From positions 47,736 through 111,735 of the forward strand of contig CAKSVD010000004.1 of NCBI GenBank assembly GCA_934503275.1: a stretch of DNA of 64,000 bases, given 5' to 3'. This stretch comes from an uncultured Faecalibacterium sp. (lineage in GTDB: Bacteria; Bacillota; Clostridia; Oscillospirales; Ruminococcaceae). A model generated the notes under the pieces. It had not been told where the DNA came from, made no database searches, and saw only the letters and a list, made by a program, of their open reading frames with translations. Below, in pieces: positions 59,659 to 64,000 of this stretch (position 1 is its first letter; every line of letters begins with the position of its first letter). The position numbers and the translations under genes were made by a program.

Positions 59659-60882
59659 ATGGCCAAGAATATCATCATTGGTCAGAGCGGCGGCCCTACC
59701 GCCGTGATCAACTCCAGCCTTGCGGGCGTATACAAAGCCGCCCGCAGTCTGGGTGCAGACAAGGTGTACGGCATGAAGTACGGCATCGAGGGTCTGCTCA
59801 AGGAAGAGTTGCTGGAGCTCAACGTCCTGCTGGACGACCGCATGAGCATCGAACTGCTCAAGCGCACCCCGTCCAGCTATCTGGGCAGCTGCCGCTTCAA
59901 GCTGCCCGACCCGGACACCGATGCCACCCCGTTCGTCAAGCTGTTCACCCTGTTTGACAAGTACGACATCTGCGCGGTGTTCTACATCGGCGGCAACGAC
60001 TCGATGGATACCATCGCAAAGCTGTCCCGCTATGGGCAGCAGGTGGGCAGCAACGTGCGGTTTATCGGTGTGCCCAAGACCATCGACAACGACCTGTGCC
60101 TCACCGACCACACCCCCGGCTACGGCTCTGCGGCCAAGTACATTGCTACCATCTTAAAGGAGGTCATCCGCGACTCCTCGGTGTACAACATCCGCAGCGT
60201 GACGGTGGCTGAGATCATGGGCCGCCACGCAGGCTGGCTGGCCGGTGCAGCCTGTCTGGCCGGCGGCGAGGACTGCGAAGGCCCCGACCTGATCCTGCTG
60301 CCGGAGGTCCCCTTTGATCAGGACAAGTTCCTTGCCCGGGTGGACGAGCTGCAGCGGGTAAAGTCCAACGTTATCATCGCCGCCAGCGAGGGCGTAAAGA
60401 CCGCAGATGGCACTTACCTGTGCGATCTGGTGTCTACCGCCGGGCAGCTGGATGCCTTTGGCCACAAGGCCATCCTCAGCGGCACCAGCCGTTACCTTTC
60501 CGAACTCATCCACGACAAGCTGCAGTGCAAGAGCCGCGCCATCGAGTTCTCCACCCTGCAGCGCTGCGCCAGCCATCTGGCCAGCCGCACGGATGTGAAC
60601 GAGGCCTACGCCGTCGGCGGTGCCGCTGCTGCTGCCGCCTTTGCCGGCGAGAGCGGCCGCATGATCGCCCTCAAGCGGGTCTCCAACTACCCGTACCAGT
60701 GCATCACCGAGTCTGTGGATGTGCAGCAGGTGGCAAATCTGGAAAAGAAGGTCCCGCTGGAATGGATCACTCCGGACGGGATGCAGGTGACCGAAGCCTT
60801 TGAGGAGTACGCCCGTCCGCTGATCCTGGACGAGGTTACCCCCGTGTATGTGAACGGTACCCCCCGCCACATCCGTCTGTGA
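59659..60882 (+). CDS. 6-phosphofructokinase, pyrophosphate-type, copy 1
   Basis: A 407-residue enzyme phosphorylating fructose 6-phosphate in glycolysis. MAKNIIIGQSGGPTAVINSS is the phosphate-donor loop; IGGNDSMDTIAKLSRY and GVPKTIDNDLCLTDHTPGYG follow. The Lys of PKTIDND, where ATP-dependent enzymes have Gly, points to pyrophosphate as donor; EIMGRHAGWLAG and LLPEVPF are conserved. Donor choice is inference from residues. AAGGAGG lies before ATG 59659. A second copy follows 84 nt downstream. Confidence 0.88.
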   Translation: MAKNIIIGQSGGPTAVINSSLAGVYKAARSLGADKVYGMKYGIEGLLKEELLELNVLLDDRMSIELLKRTPSSYLGSCRFKLPDPDTDATPFVKLFTLFDKYDICAVFYIGGNDSMDTIAKLSRYGQQVGSNVRFIGVPKTIDNDLCLTDHTPGYGSAAKYIATILKEVIRDSSVYNIRSVTVAEIMGRHAGWLAGAACLAGGEDCEGPDLILLPEVPFDQDKFLARVDELQRVKSNVIIAASEGVKTADGTYLCDLVSTAGQLDAFGHKAILSGTSRYLSELIHDKLQCKSRAIEFSTLQRCASHLASRTDVNEAYAVGGAAAAAAFAGESGRMIALKRVSNYPYQCITESVDVQQVANLEKKVPLEWITPDGMQVTEAFEEYARPLILDEVTPVYVNGTPRHIRL

Positions 60883-60966
60883 TTCCCCTTTCCCTTCCGC
60901 GTCTGTTTTCGTGCGACTGCACGTTTTTATAGCCGAAGCAGAAAAAACAAAAAAGGAGAAATCATC

Positions 60967-62196
60967 ATGGGAAAAAACGCAATTGTCGGTCAGTCCGGCG
61001 GCCCCACCTCTGTCATCAATGCCAGTCTGGCGGGTGTCTTTGAAAGCTGCAAGAACCGCGGCGCAGACATCGTGTATGGTATGTGCAACGGTGTTGCCGG
61101 TCTGCTGGAGGAGCGGGTGGTGGATCTTTCCACACTGCTGACCGATGACTTGGACATCGAGTTGCTCAAGCGCACCCCGTCCAGCTTTCTGGGCAGCTGC
61201 CGCTACAAGCTGCCCGACTGGCGGGATGACGAGGCGGTGTACAAAAAGCTGTTCGCCATTCTGGAAAAGCTGAACATCGGCTACTTCTTCTACATCGGCG
61301 GCAACGACTCCATGGACACCATCGGCAAGCTGGCCGAGTACGGCGAGCGCATCCACAGCGACATCCGCTTTATGGGCGTGCCCAAGACCATCGACAACGA
61401 CCTGATGGTCACCGACCACACCCCCGGCTACGGCTCTGCGGCCAAGTACATCGGCGTTGTGATGAAGGAGATCATCCGCGACGCCACCGTGTACGGCACC
61501 AAGTACGTTACCGTGGTGGAGATCATGGGCCGCAACGCCGGCTGGCTGACCGCCGCCGCACTGGCCAAGAGCGACGATTGCGAGGGCGTGGACATGATCT
61601 GCCTGCCCGAGGTTCCCTTCAACGTGGAGCACTTTGTGGAAAAGGTGCGTGTGATGCAGGAAAAGAAGCCCAGCATTGTCATTGCCGTGTCCGAGGGCGT
61701 TAAGCTGGAGGATGGCCGCTATGTCTGCGAGCTGGCTGATGACGTGCACGCAGTGGACGCTTTCGGCCACAAGGCACTGACCGGTACTGCCCGGTATCTG
61801 GCTAACGTGGTGGCTCGCAATCTGGACACCAAGACCCGCTGCATCGAGCTTTCCACCCTGCAGCGCTGTGCCGGTCACCTGACCAGCCGCACCGACATCA
61901 CCGAGGCCTATCAGGTGGGCGGCGCCGCCGCCAAGGCAGCCTTTGAGGGCGTTACCGGCCAGATGGTGGCACTGAAGCGTATCTCCAACAATCCCTACCA
62001 GTGCACCACCGAACTGCACCCCATCAGCGAGGTCGCCAACTTGGAAAAGAAGGTTCCCCTGAGTTGGATGAACAACAACCACACCCAGATGACCGAAGAC
62101 TTCCTGGACTACGCCCGTCCGCTGATCCAGGCCGAGTTGACCCCGTTGTACATTGCAGGTCTGCCGCACCATATCTACATGAAGAACCAGAAGTGA
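60967..62196 (+). CDS. 6-phosphofructokinase, pyrophosphate-type, copy 2
   Basis: A 409-residue paralogue of the preceding gene, collinear over its whole length. Same donor loop (NAIVGQSGGPTSVINASLAG), IGGNDSMDTIGKLAEY, GVPKTIDNDLMVTDHTPGYG and EIMGRNAGWLTAAALA. Both copies retain the catalytic residues, so neither looks decayed. The pair could form a hetero-oligomer or serve different conditions. AAAGGAG precedes ATG 60967. A strong terminator follows. Confidence 0.88.
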   Translation: MGKNAIVGQSGGPTSVINASLAGVFESCKNRGADIVYGMCNGVAGLLEERVVDLSTLLTDDLDIELLKRTPSSFLGSCRYKLPDWRDDEAVYKKLFAILEKLNIGYFFYIGGNDSMDTIGKLAEYGERIHSDIRFMGVPKTIDNDLMVTDHTPGYGSAAKYIGVVMKEIIRDATVYGTKYVTVVEIMGRNAGWLTAAALAKSDDCEGVDMICLPEVPFNVEHFVEKVRVMQEKKPSIVIAVSEGVKLEDGRYVCELADDVHAVDAFGHKALTGTARYLANVVARNLDTKTRCIELSTLQRCAGHLTSRTDITEAYQVGGAAAKAAFEGVTGQMVALKRISNNPYQCTTELHPISEVANLEKKVPLSWMNNNHTQMTEDFLDYARPLIQAELTPLYIAGLPHHIYMKNQK

Positions 62197-62227
62197 TCTT
62201 CTCCTGACCTGTTTTTGTCAGGCTGAA

Positions 62228-62277
62228 AAGCCCTCCCGTCCGGACGTTGTAAAGCGTATCCGAACGGGAGGGCTTTT
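62228..62277 (+). terminator. Terminator of the phosphofructokinase pair
   Basis: AAAGCCCTCCCGT(C) pairs with ACGGGAGGGCTTT; T-run follows. Confidence 0.8.
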
Positions 62278-62327
62278 GTGTTTGCTGCATTTTTCTCTTA
62301 TTTTTTTACGCCGGCCCAAATTATGGG

Positions 62328-62356
62328 TTGACAAACCGCGCTTTCAGTGGTAACAT
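62328..62356 (+). promoter_or_regulatory. Promoter of tRNA-Tyr
   Basis: TTGACA (62328-62333), 17-nt spacer, TAACAT (62351-62356). Confidence 0.65.
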
Positions 62357-62391
62357 ATACAGGCAGTCCACGCAACTGCAAAAAAGAATAT

Positions 62392-62476
62392 GGGCGTGTT
62401 CCCGAGTGGCCAATGGGGACAGACTGTAAATCTGCTGCTTTCAGCTTCGGTGGTTCGAATCCACCCGCGCCCACCA
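62392..62476 (+). tRNA. tRNA-Tyr (anticodon GTA), CCA encoded
   Basis: 85 nt, class II tRNA with long variable arm. Acceptor GGGCGTG pairs with CGCGCCC; anticodon loop CTGTAAA gives GTA; T-arm GGTGGTTCGAATCCACC; encoded CCA at 62474-62476. An AT-rich gene of foreign look begins about 160 nt downstream. Confidence 0.95.
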
Positions 62477-62483
62477 AACAAGG

Positions 62484-62530
62484 AAAATCCGAACCTATTT
62501 CCGATTGGAGAAGGGTTCGGATTTTTTGTT
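62484..62530 (+). terminator. Terminator of tRNA-Tyr
   Basis: AAATCCGAACC pairs with GGTTCGGATTT, then TTTTGTTTTC. Confidence 0.8.
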
Positions 62531-62634
62531 TTCTTCGGATCAGAGAATGAAGGCTCCCGTGAAGGAAACAAGGGAAAGTAGTTGAAATTCGATGTAGGAT
62601 ATGATTATATATATATATGAAGGGATGTGTTAAA

Positions 62635-63624
62635 ATGGAAAATTTGGTAACCTCTGCTTCGTCAGACAAAACATTGACTACCGAATATCTTCGAAACGCC
62701 AATGCGTTACTTGCGCTCCTGCATGGAAAGAGCGATAGTGTGTGTCGATTTTTTGATAAAGAAATCATTGTCGATATCAACCAACTAGATAGTTTGAATT
62801 CGCTGATTTTAGAAAAGCTGTCGTTACATAATGTATCTACAATAACAACAAGTATCGACGTTTCGCTCATCGACAAGAGAATATTGTCATATAAAGCTTG
62901 GGAGGATTTTAAAAAAGAAAATTTTAACGCAATAAATTCGGCAACAAAATCAATATTTATTCAGTGGGATTTTTTTGCGGAATTTAAGAATTACAAAGTT
63001 CCACAACGACATACTCTGAATGTGAGGATAACATCAGGACTTCAACCAAGCGATATGTTCAAGGTGTTGCTAAATGGCGCGCTTGATGAGAGAGACGACT
63101 TTGATTTGCAATGCTGTACAACTGTATGCAAGGTTGATTTTATTAATAATGCACTCGCAGAAGAACTGTTAAATGTTGTTCAGCGGTGGACGGAACTTTG
63201 TGAGTCGGCCTGTAGCGAAAAGGGACATATTAGACCTTTCTTGTTCAAATATCGAAGTGGGTTGGCTAATTTTGTAGAAGTGTGTGCAATATTTTCTTTC
63301 TGTACAGTTATCGCGATTATAGTGAAATTATTGATATATTATCATTTGATCGATTTTCAAGTGGAAAATACAGCATGTCTACTGATTTTTTTAATTCCAT
63401 TAGCAACAATTTCCGAAAAAGTCGGGAGATTTTTTGGGAAAATCATTTATAGCGAATTGTCAGATTTGATGGATACGCATATCTTTAGGATTTCTCTTGG
63501 CGACTCGAAACAGACTCAAAAAATCACCGAGAAGAGTCACTACAGAAAGAGTGCAGGAGTGTTCGCTTTTAACATTGCAACATCAATTATTTTGCCGTTT
63601 GTTTTCTTTTTACTTGGCCGATGA
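62635..63624 (+). CDS. AT-rich hypothetical membrane protein, probably acquired
   Basis: A 329-residue protein I do not recognise. The first 220 residues are soluble and polar. Three hydrophobic segments follow: CAIFSFCTVIAIIVKLLIYY, ACLLIFLIPLATISEK, and a C-terminal FNIATSIILPFVFFLLG. Codon use is AT-rich (many AAA, ATT, TTT) in sharp contrast to all neighbours, a sign of transfer. It starts about 160 nt past tRNA-Tyr, a common integration site. ATG 62635 has AAGGG upstream; another in-frame ATG at 62617 lies in an AT repeat. Confidence 0.65.
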   Translation: MENLVTSASSDKTLTTEYLRNANALLALLHGKSDSVCRFFDKEIIVDINQLDSLNSLILEKLSLHNVSTITTSIDVSLIDKRILSYKAWEDFKKENFNAINSATKSIFIQWDFFAEFKNYKVPQRHTLNVRITSGLQPSDMFKVLLNGALDERDDFDLQCCTTVCKVDFINNALAEELLNVVQRWTELCESACSEKGHIRPFLFKYRSGLANFVEVCAIFSFCTVIAIIVKLLIYYHLIDFQVENTACLLIFLIPLATISEKVGRFFGKIIYSELSDLMDTHIFRISLGDSKQTQKITEKSHYRKSAGVFAFNIATSIILPFVFFLLGR

Positions 63625-63637
63625 TCATAATATGTAA

Positions 63638-63675
63638 CAGGGCGTTCCCTTCTCCGGGAACGTCCTGCTGTTTTT
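63638..63675. terminator. Bidirectional terminator between converging genes
   Basis: AGGGCGTTCCC pairs with GGGAACGTCCT around TTCTCC, with GTTTTTAT on the plus side. Confidence 0.7.
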
Positions 63676-63847
63676 ATGCTGCAACAGGCAAGGCTTGTAG
63701 AGTTTCCTGCTCTTTCAGCCACTTCTCATATTCACGCTGGCCTTCCTCGCTGTTGAAAAAATCAACCATGGAGGGATAGAAACAACGCGCCAACGCCTTG
63801 ATTGCTTCATCCGGGTAGCCGGATTTGTTTGACTTCTTCTTTTTGTT
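63674..63847 (-). CDS. Small basic/acidic hypothetical protein (TTG start)
   Basis: A 57-residue protein beginning MNKKKKSNKSGYPDEAIKAL, with the later block FFNSEEGQREYEKWLKEQE. The TTG start at 63847 is placed by CGGAGGATACTAT directly upstream; the frame extends to 63871 but without a ribosome site. Proteins of this appearance occur, in my recollection, beside mobilisation genes of clostridial integrative elements; that is only suggestive. It follows the partial gene at the right edge by about 20 nt. Confidence 0.6.
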   Translation of the reverse strand, partial: NKKKKSNKSGYPDEAIKALARCFYPSMVDFFNSEEGQREYEKWLKEQETLQALPVAA

Positions 63848-63867
63848 CAAATAGTATCCTCCGAAAC

Positions 63868-64000
63868 TCAAAGTTCCATATCCTGCCCACGCTTGCGGTT
63901 TCGCTGCGGCACATTCATGGTGCGCTCCTGCTTGGGGGCAAGAATCTTTTCCAGAAAGCCGCGCACCAGTTCGGGCGCACGGTGGAGAGCATCCAGATAG
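63868..64000 (-). CDS. C-terminus of an unidentified protein (5' end beyond the right edge)
   Basis: Only about 43 residues are visible, ending LAPKQERTMNVPQRNRKRGQ and DMEL. The tail is basic and hydrophilic. With the small gene at 63674 it may be part of a mobile element, possibly a mobilisation or relaxase-type protein, but the fragment is too short to identify. Confidence 0.45.
   Translation of the reverse strand, partial: YLDALHRAPELVRGFLEKILAPKQERTMNVPQRNRKRGQDMEL

Overview
The window reads as chromosomal DNA of a Gram-positive, GC-rich member of the Oscillospiraceae. Faecalibacterium is the best guess (inference). The strongest clue is a 142-residue protein at 46877-47305 whose N-terminus (MMMPANFS..., then a double-glycine leader) resembles the Faecalibacterium 'microbial anti-inflammatory molecule' MAM as I remember it. 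Other support: lipoproteins, sortase, LCP and class A PBP proteins but no outer-membrane genes, strong sigma-A promoters with 17-nt spacers, a TPP riboswitch feeding ThiT, and a spoIIGA-sigE-sigG-spoIIID block.

Layout. 1-2511: threonine branch (thrB partial, hom, an ACT-domain protein), minus strand. 2684-10208: class A PBP, a small BofC-like protein, two Na/Pi cotransporter-family proteins and a sortase. 10321-15015: MarR regulator with a perfect palindromic operator, co-transcribed with a heterodimeric ABC exporter. 15187-18308: LysR regulator divergent from a lipoprotein flavin reductase. 18511-22264: MoxR ATPase, VWA protein, and a hypothetical gene with a probable C-terminal frameshift. 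22409-28560: oligopeptide ABC transporter opp operon. 28876-31987: bacterial tyrosine kinase/phosphatase module with an unknown membrane protein. 32223-38736: nucleoside uptake (BMP-type ABC transporter) and salvage (cdd, deoD). 38807-46460: envelope and housekeeping genes (M23 peptidase, RluA, RNase P RNA, LCP, NusG-II, NAD synthetase). 46583-51603: a palindromic repeat element, the MAM-like precursor, the sporulation sigma cassette, spoIIID, TPP riboswitch-thiT and tRNA-Ala. 51661-52019: tandem decayed copies of that tRNA. 52025-58189: a five-gene polyamine operon behind a structured leader of about 400 nt. 58309-62196: SGNH hydrolase and two tandem pyrophosphate-type phosphofructokinases. 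62392-64000: tRNA-Tyr followed by an AT-rich, apparently acquired segment and the edge of what may be a mobile element.

How the parts work together. The nucleoside block links import (lipoprotein, ATPase, two permeases) to phosphorolysis and deamination of the imported nucleosides. The polyamine operon encodes arginine to agmatine to putrescine, then two alternative aminopropyl/carboxyaminopropyl routes to spermidine. SpoIIGA, pro-sigma-E (with its pro-sequence and cleavage region), sigma-G and SpoIIID look intact, although the genus is usually described as non-sporulating. The most unusual parts are the MAM-like precursor, the decayed tRNA array, the polyamine leader RNA and a family of small inverted-repeat elements. 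All functional calls come from reading the sequence; no database search was run.
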